NCBI GenBank assembly: GCA_947503625.1
Contig: CANNEK010000002.1
Coordinates: 310,001-374,000 of the forward strand
Direction: 5' to 3'
Source: an uncultured Kordiimonas sp.
Lineage (GTDB): Bacteria > Pseudomonadota > Alphaproteobacteria > Sphingomonadales > Kordiimonadaceae
DNA length: 64,000 nt
The position numbers and the translations under genes were made by a program. Shown here piece after piece: positions 29,452 through 38,158 of this stretch. Each line of letters starts with the position of its first letter. The first letter of the stretch is position 1. A model generated the notes under the pieces. The model was given only the letters and a program-made list of their open reading frames with translations. It had not been told where the DNA came from and made no database searches.

Positions 29452-29685
29452 TCAATCTTTCGATGTGTCCTCAAGCAGGAAATCCGCTGTGACCCCGAGC
29501 ACGTCGGCCAGCGCTTTCAACTCATAGTCCGTGACGGTCCGTTTGCGCAGTTCAATTTTGGAAACCTTCGACTGGTTAATATCCAAACCATGATTTACGT
29601 CCAGCGCTGCAGAAACATCAACTTGACCCATACCACTCTTTAAGCGCGCTTCTCTAATTCTCGGTCCGCAAATATTGGCCTTCAT
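29452..29685 (-). CDS. XRE-family HTH protein
   Basis: IREARLKSGMGQVDVSAALDVNHGLDINQSKVSKIELRKRTVTDYELKALADVLGVTADFLL. Confidence 0.8.
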   Translation of the reverse strand: MKANICGPRIREARLKSGMGQVDVSAALDVNHGLDINQSKVSKIELRKRTVTDYELKALADVLGVTADFLLEDTSKD

Positions 29686-29810
29686 AGCATCTGCTTTGGT
29701 TTGCCATAGCTTTTTAAAAGGTCGGTGAAGGCTTCACCAATCCATTGGCTCACTCGGTGTCGCAGTGCTTTCGCCAACTACTCTATTCCTTGCACGGGTA
29801 ATATCAGTTA

Positions 29811-30053
29811 TCAGCTTTTTATCTTCTGTAGCTCGCTGATGATGTCGTGTGAATCAAGGTCCAATGCTTCGGCCATGTCCATCATTTCCACAACATCGAT
29901 ACGGCGGATACCTCGTTCCATTTTTGAGATATCTGGCTGACTGATATCAATTTTCTTACCAAGGTCCCCCTGTGACATTTTCTTGGACTTTCTGCCTTTG
30001 GAAAGTATCTCCAGCATTTTTTTGTACCTGTCGGTGAATATCGATGCCGTCAT
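29811..30053 (-). CDS. XRE-family HTH protein
   Basis: GRKSKKMSQGDLGKKIDISQPDISKMERGIRRIDVVEMMDMAEAL. Confidence 0.8.
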   Translation of the reverse strand: MTASIFTDRYKKMLEILSKGRKSKKMSQGDLGKKIDISQPDISKMERGIRRIDVVEMMDMAEALDLDSHDIISELQKIKS

Positions 30054-30387
30054 AGGAAACCCTCAAAAAAGGGCACCGTATTGCTGATGTCGAAATATGC
30101 GAAAATCGCATATTTTTAATTGATAATAACGTTGAAAATGCTATGATGTTTTCGCTGCCAAACGGCAGCAGGCGTTTAGAACCGCCCTATCAAAGTCGGC
30201 CCACTCCCGGTATGAGTGTGGTGCAGTGTTGCCCGAACGGGCTGCATACAGACGATCTGTGTGCTACCCTTATGGACACATGATCCTTTCCCTATGTCGG
30301 GGGTGGTGCTGGAATACAATACCCGCAAGGGAAATACAGCCCACACGACTTTGACGTGGTTCTAAGCGCCCGACGCCAGGGGTTTGC

Positions 30388-30411
30388 CTTGCCCAACACC
30401 ATTTGGGCAAG
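30388..30411. repeat. Inverted repeat upstream of the HTH-less LuxR-like gene
   Basis: CTTGCCCAA-caccat-TTGGGCAAG, 9-bp arms. Confidence 0.6.
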
Positions 30412-30453
30412 CCCCGGTACCGCATGTATTCGTGGACAAACGGGGGAAGCACC

Positions 30454-31014
30454 ATGAGCGAGCAACCAGTAACACAAACCCAGGAAAGCGGACCGGGCGG
30501 TGGCGGCATGGCCGCCGGGCTGGAGGCGGTGATGTACCGCGCGCTAAGCTCTGCAAGTTCCATGAAGGCCTTTCAGGATCAGGTTGCCGCCTTTCTGGAT
30601 TCGTGGGGGTTCAACAGTTTTTCCTACCAGCTGGTGGGCGCAGACCACAAACGGCTGACACCACCCAAAAGCGTGATGACCACCCTGCCCGCCGACCTTC
30701 TGGCGGCCTACCGGGAAGCGGACTTTCACCTGTGGGATGTTGCGCTTGATTATGCCTTTCATAACAAACGCGACGTTTTCTATTCAGACCTGCAGGCCGA
30801 GCTGAAAGCTGGCCCCCATGAAACAACCGCCCGGCAGGTTAATCAGGAAATATTCCAGCTTTACCGGTCATTCGGCTATCACGACTTTTACCTGATCCCG
30901 GCGGGTCGCGGCGGCACCAGCGCTCTGTTTTCAGTGGCCGACCGTGACAGCGACCCAACCACCCTGATGGCGAAAGTGGCGCGCAGCAATTACGGCGAAA
31001 CAGACATTCAGTAA
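30454..31014 (+). CDS. LuxR autoinducer-binding-domain-like protein lacking a C-terminal HTH
   Basis: FQDQVAAFLDSWGFNSFSYQL ... YREADFHLWDVALDYAF ... LYRSFGYHDFYLIPAG resembles the N-terminal domain of the protein at 48474; the ORF stops where the HTH should begin. Confidence 0.65.
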   Translation: MSEQPVTQTQESGPGGGGMAAGLEAVMYRALSSASSMKAFQDQVAAFLDSWGFNSFSYQLVGADHKRLTPPKSVMTTLPADLLAAYREADFHLWDVALDYAFHNKRDVFYSDLQAELKAGPHETTARQVNQEIFQLYRSFGYHDFYLIPAGRGGTSALFSVADRDSDPTTLMAKVARSNYGETDIQ

Positions 31015-31221
31015 GCGACAGGTGTGCAGGTGGAAATGGAGCTCGGCGCAAGCGCGAATACACAGATTCCTGCGATTGAAAATCAATAATTCCGCTGCAT
31101 ACTAAAGTAATCTGTGCCATTAAGGGCGCGTATACAGGGATACGATGCAGCCATCCAAGTGCCGCACACAAAAACAAAAAACGCACAGGAACTGAAAAGT
31201 GCAAAGAAATAGAAACAGGCC

Positions 31222-31431
31222 ATGAACGTTTCAAATCCAGAAAAACACATACGTCAATCAGGTGTTTTGCAACAAATTACCACCCCGGCAGAAACCGCTG
31301 CCGTGCTTTGTGTCTGTTACCCGGACCCGCTGGAAGAAGTTGCGCGCCGCGCTGCGGCTGAAGAAGCCGACGGTGCTGACAACCAGACATTCTGGTCCTC
31401 GGTGAAAAAGCTGATAGCGACCCGAAGCTGA
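31222..31431 (+). CDS. Small hypothetical protein
   Basis: 69-aa ORF MNVSNPEKHIRQSGVLQQ...; weak RBS, only ORF size supports it. Confidence 0.3.
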   Translation: MNVSNPEKHIRQSGVLQQITTPAETAAVLCVCYPDPLEEVARRAAAEEADGADNQTFWSSVKKLIATRS

Positions 31432-31433
31432 AG

Positions 31434-31484
31434 AACTCTGAAAGCCGCAAAACTCTGAAAGCCGGAAAACTCTGAAAGCTGCAA
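31434..31484. repeat. Three tandem 17-bp repeats
   Basis: aactctgaaagccgcaa / aactctgaaagccggaa / aactctgaaagctgcaa. Confidence 0.8.
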
Positions 31485-31932
31485 AGAGCTGGCAATTCGG
31501 CCTCACACCATAATTCGACCTGCAACCCGTCAAAAGCAACCGGCATGAACGCCGGTCTTTGTGCTTCCATGCCCTGTCTTGCCCTGTCTGCCCACGCCAG
31601 TCCGAAAATCCGCCTGCCTCGCCACACCAGCGTCACAATATGTGGATAAGGTCACACTCTGATCAATACTACTATAAATGGTTTTATATTAAAATTTTGC
31701 TCGTTATGCGATATTTATTTGAGCTAACTGCCTGTTTGCATTAAGAGTGGAATATCGGTGGGGCTACGGTTTCAAACACTAAACCCGGTACCTGTCGACT
31801 GATGAATATGTACGTTGAAATGGCTGGCTTCTCTTAGACGGTATCGTTAGCTGAAGACATGATCGCAGGGGCACAAGGTCCAGACCCTGCTGGTGTCACC
31901 GTTTATGACATCTGTTTCACTAAATCACGACG

Positions 31933-32703
31933 TTGGTTGGTTCTGTTGAGGCAACCGACTTCGGTACGCTGATGGGAAAATCGGCTATGTTGGACCTTGT
32001 ACACCTTCAGGACAGTATCGCCAGGATACAACGGGCGAAATCCCTGTCCGCTCTTCACACAACTTTCACTGAGGAAATCGCTGCTCTTGGTTTTGACAAA
32101 CACACCTGTCTGTCGCTTGTCGATATGAATAACCCGCCACCCTCTGCCATTCAGGTATTCCGGTTTCCAGAGCAATGGGTCGAGCGCTACAAGGCCAAGG
32201 AATACTACAAACACGATGTCGTGCTGAAAACCGTGCTCAAAAACACCGGTCCCTATGCCTGGCACACGCTCGACAGGTCGGACAAACGCAATCGCAAGAT
32301 ATTCGCCGAAGCCAAAGAATTCGGCATATCGGATGGTATGACAGTGCCCATCACCCTGCCGGGGCATTATCCGTGCAGCATTAATATGGCGGGCGATCAT
32401 GTTGATGTAGATCCGCTCAACTATCACATCATGCATTTGCTGGCGGAATATTACTTCCTGAAAATCATCGAGCTGGCCGGAGAGGGCAAAAAACTGTTTG
32501 ATCCGCCAGAGCTAACCCCCAGAGAGCGGGAATGCCTGATCTGGATGGCGAAGGGAAAAAGCGATTTCGAAATCGGGTGTATTCTGTCGATTTCCTCACG
32601 CACGGTGAATGGCTATATTGAAAACATCCGCAAAAAGTTTGATGTCAGCACCCGCACACAGGCCGTTGCCCTGGCTGTTTCAGGCGGCATCATCGTACCC
32701 TGA
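31933..32703 (+). CDS. LuxR-family quorum-sensing regulator
   Basis: AHL-binding-like domain (EQWVERYKAKEYYKHDVV) and HTH LTPRERECLIWMAKGKSDFEIGCILSISSRTVNGYIENIRKKFDV. True start may be 31972 or 31987. Confidence 0.9.
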   Translation: MVGSVEATDFGTLMGKSAMLDLVHLQDSIARIQRAKSLSALHTTFTEEIAALGFDKHTCLSLVDMNNPPPSAIQVFRFPEQWVERYKAKEYYKHDVVLKTVLKNTGPYAWHTLDRSDKRNRKIFAEAKEFGISDGMTVPITLPGHYPCSINMAGDHVDVDPLNYHIMHLLAEYYFLKIIELAGEGKKLFDPPELTPRERECLIWMAKGKSDFEIGCILSISSRTVNGYIENIRKKFDVSTRTQAVALAVSGGIIVP

Positions 32704-32755
32704 CGCCGGTTCGTACCCTGACTTTGGCTTACCGATTCTGTCCTCATGAAAAAAC

Positions 32756-32775
32756 AACCTGCGCAAAAACAGGTT
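32756..32775. promoter_or_regulatory. lux-box-like 20-bp inverted repeat upstream of the luxI homologue
   Basis: AACCTG-CGCAAAAA-CAGGTT. Confidence 0.45.
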
Positions 32776-32918
32776 CTGTACATCGTACCGGTGGATAAAT
32801 TCCGCTTAAAATACTGATTTAAATGATCTTTTTTGCACACCCGTATTTTTACGGGTTTCCCGTCACTCTCCTTTTTCGTCATCCTTCCTGCTGAAATATT
32901 ACTTTTGGGGGTAATGGG

Positions 32919-33533
32919 ATGATTGAAATCGTCACAAGGTTTAACCGGCAGGCGTTCGCCAGCCAGATGGAACAGATGTTCCGCCAGAGATATTCGGTGT
33001 TTGTCGAGCAATTGAACTGGGACCTTCCGGAGGCAAAGGATGGTCTTGAAGTCGACGAGTTTGATACCGACGATACCATCTATCTTTTATCGATCGACAG
33101 AAAGGGCCGACTTCAGGGCTCGAAACGCCTGAACCCGACAATGGCACCGCATCTGATGTCCGGGAAATTTCCCCATCTCGTCGAGGGTGAGGTTCCGCGC
33201 GGGCCACACATATGGGAAAGCTCGCGCTCCTGTATTCCGGCATCAGGCAGAGGCAACGGCGTGATCGGCCAGCTGTTCCTCGCGATGGTGGAAACAAGCC
33301 TGCTTTTTGGTGTCCGGCAAATCACATTTGTTGCAGGGATGGATTTCTACCAGACGATTATACGCGCCGGTTGGGGCCATGTGCCACTGGGATACCCGCA
33401 GCCCGACGCGTCCGGTGAAGATAATATTGCCGGCAGCCTCATCATCGATCCCATCGCACTCCATAACATGCGCCGGAAATACGGAATTATGCAACCTGTC
33501 GTGAACACGGCGGCAGCCAGCATCGCCGCCTGA
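32919..33533 (+). CDS. Acyl-homoserine-lactone synthase (LuxI family)
   Basis: RQRYSVFVEQLNWDLP ... EVDEFDTDDTIYLLSID ... LQGSKRLNPT ... IWESSRSCI: conserved R, F, W, D, D, R and E of the LuxI family. Confidence 0.9.
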   Translation: MIEIVTRFNRQAFASQMEQMFRQRYSVFVEQLNWDLPEAKDGLEVDEFDTDDTIYLLSIDRKGRLQGSKRLNPTMAPHLMSGKFPHLVEGEVPRGPHIWESSRSCIPASGRGNGVIGQLFLAMVETSLLFGVRQITFVAGMDFYQTIIRAGWGHVPLGYPQPDASGEDNIAGSLIIDPIALHNMRRKYGIMQPVVNTAAASIAA

Positions 33534-33632
33534 CAAGGCAGCGTAACCATACTGCAAAGGGACAAAAAAACGGACGGTGTCAGGCAATCGCCGCTGCAAC
33601 AACCAAAGCAGAGGCAGAAAACGGATACAGGC

Positions 33633-33854
33633 ATGTCAATCAACGGTTCGAACGGAGACATTACAACACTTGAGGGCACGGACTGGATATGCAGGCCAAC
33701 CCTTCGCTGTGATCTGCGCGGCTACCCGCCTTCCATGCCTCTGGGTACCCTGAACGATATATGGCCGGTAGGGCCGGGCACAAAGTGCCAGCGCCTGTCG
33801 GCAACAACAGGAGACCGCGCCATACTTCCGCAGGCGGAGGACAAAACCCCGTGA
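33633..33854 (+). CDS. Small hypothetical ORF with stop overlapping the next start
   Basis: 73 aa; stop TGA overlaps GTG 33851 (gtga). Confidence 0.25.
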   Translation: MSINGSNGDITTLEGTDWICRPTLRCDLRGYPPSMPLGTLNDIWPVGPGTKCQRLSATTGDRAILPQAEDKTP

Positions 33855-34441
33855 ACAAACCCGACAAGCTTCCGTTTGAGAGTATGTACGAAGTGCGCGG
33901 CCTCGCCAAAAAGCGCACGCATCCCGCTCCCCGTCCACACGCCATATTCCCCGGCACCATACGCCCGGACAGCAACGATAAAAATAGCGAAGACACGAAT
34001 ACCGACGTACCAGCCAACCCGGGATGCCTGAAAAAAATCACCTGGGCCCGGCTCTGCAAGCTATACGAACTGAATGAAAGGCTTATGGATGATGCGCTGC
34101 AACGACTGCACGCAGAGCCTCTTCTCTACAGACCATTCCAGCTGACCCGGAGGCCGGGACAACCGGCAGCAGGAGCCCGGATTCTGGCCCTGGGCAGGTT
34201 TTTCAGCCATATCGCAGGCCTTGGCGGCAGGGACCGCACCCGGCGGCGTGTACGCGCCTGCAACCGATGGCTTTTTTACATTCGCTTGTGCGAAGGCGTG
34301 GCACTCACCAACACCGATACCGAATTTGCGCATCTGCAGATGCTCTATGCCGCGCGGAAGTTTGGCGCCCTGCGTGCCGCGTTGAGACAATATCATGACC
34401 GGCGTTTCAAGAGCCTGCCGTGCGTGATGAAACTGATTTAG
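33851..34441 (+). CDS. FCD-domain-like protein without recognisable winged HTH; paralogue of the downstream GntR regulator
   Basis: RFFSHIAGLGG...FAHLQMLYAARKFGALRAALRQYHDRRFKSLPCVMKLI aligns by eye with ELFTHIARQSG...HLRLLCRIYFRQDMKKLRQALTRFHEKRRAMLPDVVRLI of the next gene. GTG start with GGAGG upstream. Confidence 0.55.
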   Translation: MNKPDKLPFESMYEVRGLAKKRTHPAPRPHAIFPGTIRPDSNDKNSEDTNTDVPANPGCLKKITWARLCKLYELNERLMDDALQRLHAEPLLYRPFQLTRRPGQPAAGARILALGRFFSHIAGLGGRDRTRRRVRACNRWLFYIRLCEGVALTNTDTEFAHLQMLYAARKFGALRAALRQYHDRRFKSLPCVMKLI

Positions 34442-34485
34442 AGAGCACCGCACAAATCCCCAGACAGAAATCGAGGAACAGCAAT

Positions 34486-35205
34486 ATGCAGACACCGTTA
34501 AATGACCGACACCCCGGCGAAGACTGGGACAACAATCAGGTCTATAACAGCATTAAAGCTCTTGTGGTTTCCCAGGGCCTTGCACCCGGAACGCGGATTC
34601 GTCTTGAACCGCTGGCAGACCAGCTTTATGTCAGCAACACGCCGGTGCGGGAAGCCCTGATCCAGCTCGCCGCCGAGCGGCTGATCAGCGATGTCCCAAA
34701 TGCGGGGTTTTTCACCAAGAAGGTATCTGAATCGGAAATGCAGGACCTGTGCACCCTGAGCCAGTTCATGCTTGATTGGGCGCTCAGTGTTATCCGTTCC
34801 GGCGGCCAGGTGCCGGGCATGCTGAAACCGCCCGGCGTTTTCGATATCAGCGAGGCGACACCCACTTTCAGCCCACAGGCAACAGTGGAAATGATGGACG
34901 AGCTTTTTACCCACATCGCACGACAGTCGGGCAATGCGGATGTCATTCATATCGTTCGCAACATCAATGAACGCACCCACTATCTTCGGCTGAAGGAAGC
35001 CGAACTGATTGACGACATAGAAGAGCACCTGCGCCTTCTCTGTCGCATCTATTTTCGACAGGACATGAAAAAACTGAGGCAGGCCCTCACCCGGTTTCAT
35101 GAGAAACGTCGCGCAATGTTGCCGGATGTTGTGCGCCTGATCAGGCTGGCCCAGACAGCATCTCTGTCCGGCAACAGGCGCGACGGCACGAGCGCATCGG
35201 CCTGA
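34486..35205 (+). CDS. GntR/FCD-family transcriptional regulator
   Basis: N-terminal wHTH (LAPGTRIRLEPLADQLYVSNTPVREALIQLAAERLI) and FCD C-terminal domain. Confidence 0.85.
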   Translation: MQTPLNDRHPGEDWDNNQVYNSIKALVVSQGLAPGTRIRLEPLADQLYVSNTPVREALIQLAAERLISDVPNAGFFTKKVSESEMQDLCTLSQFMLDWALSVIRSGGQVPGMLKPPGVFDISEATPTFSPQATVEMMDELFTHIARQSGNADVIHIVRNINERTHYLRLKEAELIDDIEEHLRLLCRIYFRQDMKKLRQALTRFHEKRRAMLPDVVRLIRLAQTASLSGNRRDGTSASA

Positions 35206-35253
35206 CAGCCCGCACCATGGCCTGACAGTAGTTTTATTCTTTTAGACGGAGTT

Positions 35254-37134
35254 TTGACCGCCGTGAGCAACCCATTGAAACATGCAGTAAATCTGGCCCG
35301 CGCGGAAGCAGATGGTTTCGTCAGGCGGCGGCTTTTTCTGGCGCTGGTTCTGGTGCTTTTCACTGCCGCACTCGCGGCGCTTGCACCGGTCGCGCTTAAA
35401 TACGCCATTGATGTTCTGGACAGCGGCCAGCCGCTGAGCCTTCATCTGCCGCAATTACCCTGGATCGACTTTCTGGTGGATACCCCTTTCATCCTTGGGC
35501 CGGTCGCCCTGATCTCGGTGTATCTTTTGGGCCTATGGGTGTCGAGGTCGCTTGGCGAACTTCGATGGTTTTTATATGGAACTGCCGATCAGCGGCTACA
35601 TCGAAAACTAAGCCAGCGCCTGTTCAGTCATGTGATCAAACTGCCGATGAGCTTTCATCTGGGCCGCAAAACCGGTGCGCTGAATCAAACGCTTATACAG
35701 GGCCTTTCCGGCTACAGCATTCTTCTGAACCACACGATATTTACCGTGCTGCCGGTGCTGGTGGAAATCGCCATCATCGGAACTGTACTGGCCTTCTTTT
35801 TCAGTTTTGAGTTCCTGGCAATCCTGTCAGTTTCAGTTCTTGCTTACAGTGCGGTATTCGCCCTTGGTGTGAAACAGATTATTGGCCCCAGCCGTGCGGT
35901 ATCGTCAGCGCAGGTTGACGCCTATGCCAACCTTACTGACAGCATCCTTAACACTGAAACGGTGAAATATTTTACCGCGGAACGCCGTGTGAACAACCGG
36001 TACGGCGCGGCTCTTGCCAGATCGGAACGGCAGTGGGCGCGGTTCTACTGGCGCAAGTCGATGAACGGTATACTGGTTGCGGCGGTTTTTGTCATATCAC
36101 TGGGAGCAGCCGTACTTATGGGTTCCCGCCAGGTGATGAGCGGCGCCATGACGGTTGGTGATTTTGTTCTCGTCAACGCCTACATGCTGCAGATCGTCCG
36201 GCCGATGGAAACGCTTGGTGCCGCGTTCCGCGACATTGCATACGGATTTGCCTTCATTGAAAAAATGACTGAACTGATGAGCCGAAGAACAGAACGCGAC
36301 GATACGGGGATTTCCGAAGTCAGCAAAGACGATACTGGGGGCTACGATGTCAAAAAGCCTGCGCCCGCTGGTGCAGGTGAACTGGTATTTGATGACGTGA
36401 ATTTCTCCTATTTGTCCGGCCATCGTGTGTTGAACAATATTTGCTTTAGGGTAGATGCAGGAAAAACGGTTGGTATTGTTGGCGGTAGCGGCGCGGGAAA
36501 ATCATCAATCATCCGTCTTCTGATGCGCCTTTATGAACCTGGCAACGGTGCAATATACCTGAACGGTGCGCCGACGCTGGACATGCCACTCGAAAAACTC
36601 CGCAGCGCCATTGCCATCGTGCCTCAGGACACCGTGCTCTTCAACGATACTATCGCCTACAATATCGGCTTTGGCAGGGAGGGCTGCTCGCAACCAGACA
36701 TCGAGGAAGCGGCGCGCCTTGCCAACATCCATGACAGGATACTCGCCATGCCCAAGGGGTATCAAACCATTGTGGGCGAGCGCGGCCTCAAGTTGTCAGG
36801 CGGCGAAAAGCAGAGAGTTGCCATCGCCAGGGCCGCTATCAGAAAGCCACAGGTATTTGTTTTTGATGAAGCCACGTCATCTCTGGATACGCACACCGAG
36901 AGGGTCATTCTGGACAATCTGATCGATGTATCAAAAAACAGGACAACGCTGATCATTGCTCACCGCTTGTCCACCGTAGTTCATTCCGACGAAATACTGG
37001 TTCTGGACCATGGACAGATCACCGAACGCGGCAGCCACGACGCACTGCTGCAGAAAAAAAGCCGATATGCCGCCATGTGGCTGGCACAGCAATCCAGCGG
37101 AAAACAGGAAAGAATACAGCAAGTATTAGCCTGA
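35254..37134 (+). CDS. ABC transporter, fused permease-ATPase (ATM1/HMT1-like; candidate lasso exporter)
   Basis: N-terminal TM domain; Walker A GGSGAGKSS, signature LSGGEKQRVAIARA, Walker B VFVFDEATSSLD. Confidence 0.85.
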   Translation: MTAVSNPLKHAVNLARAEADGFVRRRLFLALVLVLFTAALAALAPVALKYAIDVLDSGQPLSLHLPQLPWIDFLVDTPFILGPVALISVYLLGLWVSRSLGELRWFLYGTADQRLHRKLSQRLFSHVIKLPMSFHLGRKTGALNQTLIQGLSGYSILLNHTIFTVLPVLVEIAIIGTVLAFFFSFEFLAILSVSVLAYSAVFALGVKQIIGPSRAVSSAQVDAYANLTDSILNTETVKYFTAERRVNNRYGAALARSERQWARFYWRKSMNGILVAAVFVISLGAAVLMGSRQVMSGAMTVGDFVLVNAYMLQIVRPMETLGAAFRDIAYGFAFIEKMTELMSRRTERDDTGISEVSKDDTGGYDVKKPAPAGAGELVFDDVNFSYLSGHRVLNNICFRVDAGKTVGIVGGSGAGKSSIIRLLMRLYEPGNGAIYLNGAPTLDMPLEKLRSAIAIVPQDTVLFNDTIAYNIGFGREGCSQPDIEEAARLANIHDRILAMPKGYQTIVGERGLKLSGGEKQRVAIARAAIRKPQVFVFDEATSSLDTHTERVILDNLIDVSKNRTTLIIAHRLSTVVHSDEILVLDHGQITERGSHDALLQKKSRYAAMWLAQQSSGKQERIQQVLA

Positions 37135-37344
37135 CGCCGGACCTTCGGGAAACTCCTGCGGAGCGGCCTTTGCGCCGGGCGTCAAGCTACGCCTGCAGTT
37201 CTGAATAATATAATGAAAATATATAGTTATATGACGCAGCGCGCCTGTTTTATTCTGAATTTGTGCAGTGCGGCAATGCCCGGGCTTCATGAGCGACCGA
37301 GTCTAAACCACAGCCGGGATAAAACGAGCCAGGATGAAACAAAA

Positions 37345-38142
37345 ATGAACACAATGGCGCCTGCAAAACATTTTCTGCGCAAAACCATTTTCCCCTGCGA
37401 TGTCGATGGTCACATGATCGTGCTTGATCTGGAAGCTGACCGATATTCGCGTCTGGGCGATGCGGAGGCTAATGCGCTCAGGCACTTGTTCGGCGACGAT
37501 CCATCCCACGCACCGGAGGCGAATGGAAAAACGCCAGAAGCACCAGGGCAGCATGAGGCTGCGATCAAAACCCTCATGGAACAGGGCATCCTTGCGCAGA
37601 GCCCGTGTGAGGGCAAGGGCACTTTCCCCGCCATGCCCGCGCAGGCAACGCTCGACATGAAGGGCTGGCCGCATGACGGCAACCCGAAGATACGGGCAGG
37701 CCATGTGATCAACTGCGCCCGCGCGTTTGTGCGCGCCAAATTCATGCGTCGGTTTTACCCGATCGAACGCATCGTCGGACGCATCACAAAACGCCGGGAG
37801 CAGGAGCTAACCAAAGCGGCGAAAAGAGCCAAGGCAGAGAAAAGAACATCAAAGGCAGATGTGTCGCCAGAAGCAGAGTCTGAGGCGGAGCTTGAACGCA
37901 TCCGGGAGCTGGTGGAGGTTTTCCGCATCCTCAAGGTGCTGTTTTACACCGCGAAAGACCATTGTTTGTTCGACTCGCTCACCCTCGTGGAATTCCTGTC
38001 GTTCTACAAAATTTACCCCCTATGGGTGTTCGGGGTGCAGATGGGACCATTCGGCGCGCACTGCTGGGTGCAGGATGGTGATTTTATCTATAATGACAGT
38101 CCCGATCACACGGGTTCTTTCACACCAATTATGACCGCCTGA
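37345..38142 (+). CDS. Lasso peptide B protein: PqqD-like RRE + transglutaminase-like leader peptidase
   Basis: PqqD-like MIVLDLEADRYSRLGDAEANALRHLF; C-terminal KDHCLFDSLTLVEFL ... FGAHCWVQDGDFIYNDSPDHT with Cys/His/Asp of lasso B2 proteins. Confidence 0.85.
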   Translation: MNTMAPAKHFLRKTIFPCDVDGHMIVLDLEADRYSRLGDAEANALRHLFGDDPSHAPEANGKTPEAPGQHEAAIKTLMEQGILAQSPCEGKGTFPAMPAQATLDMKGWPHDGNPKIRAGHVINCARAFVRAKFMRRFYPIERIVGRITKRREQELTKAAKRAKAEKRTSKADVSPEAESEAELERIRELVEVFRILKVLFYTAKDHCLFDSLTLVEFLSFYKIYPLWVFGVQMGPFGAHCWVQDGDFIYNDSPDHTGSFTPIMTA

Positions 38143-38158
38143 GCGAGAGGAAACACAC

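Noticed and set aside
31222-31431. 69-aa ORF as an additional RiPP precursor
   Set aside because: No lasso-type Thr(-2)/Asp-Glu ring pattern and no similarity to the two precursors at 40.2-40.5 kb.
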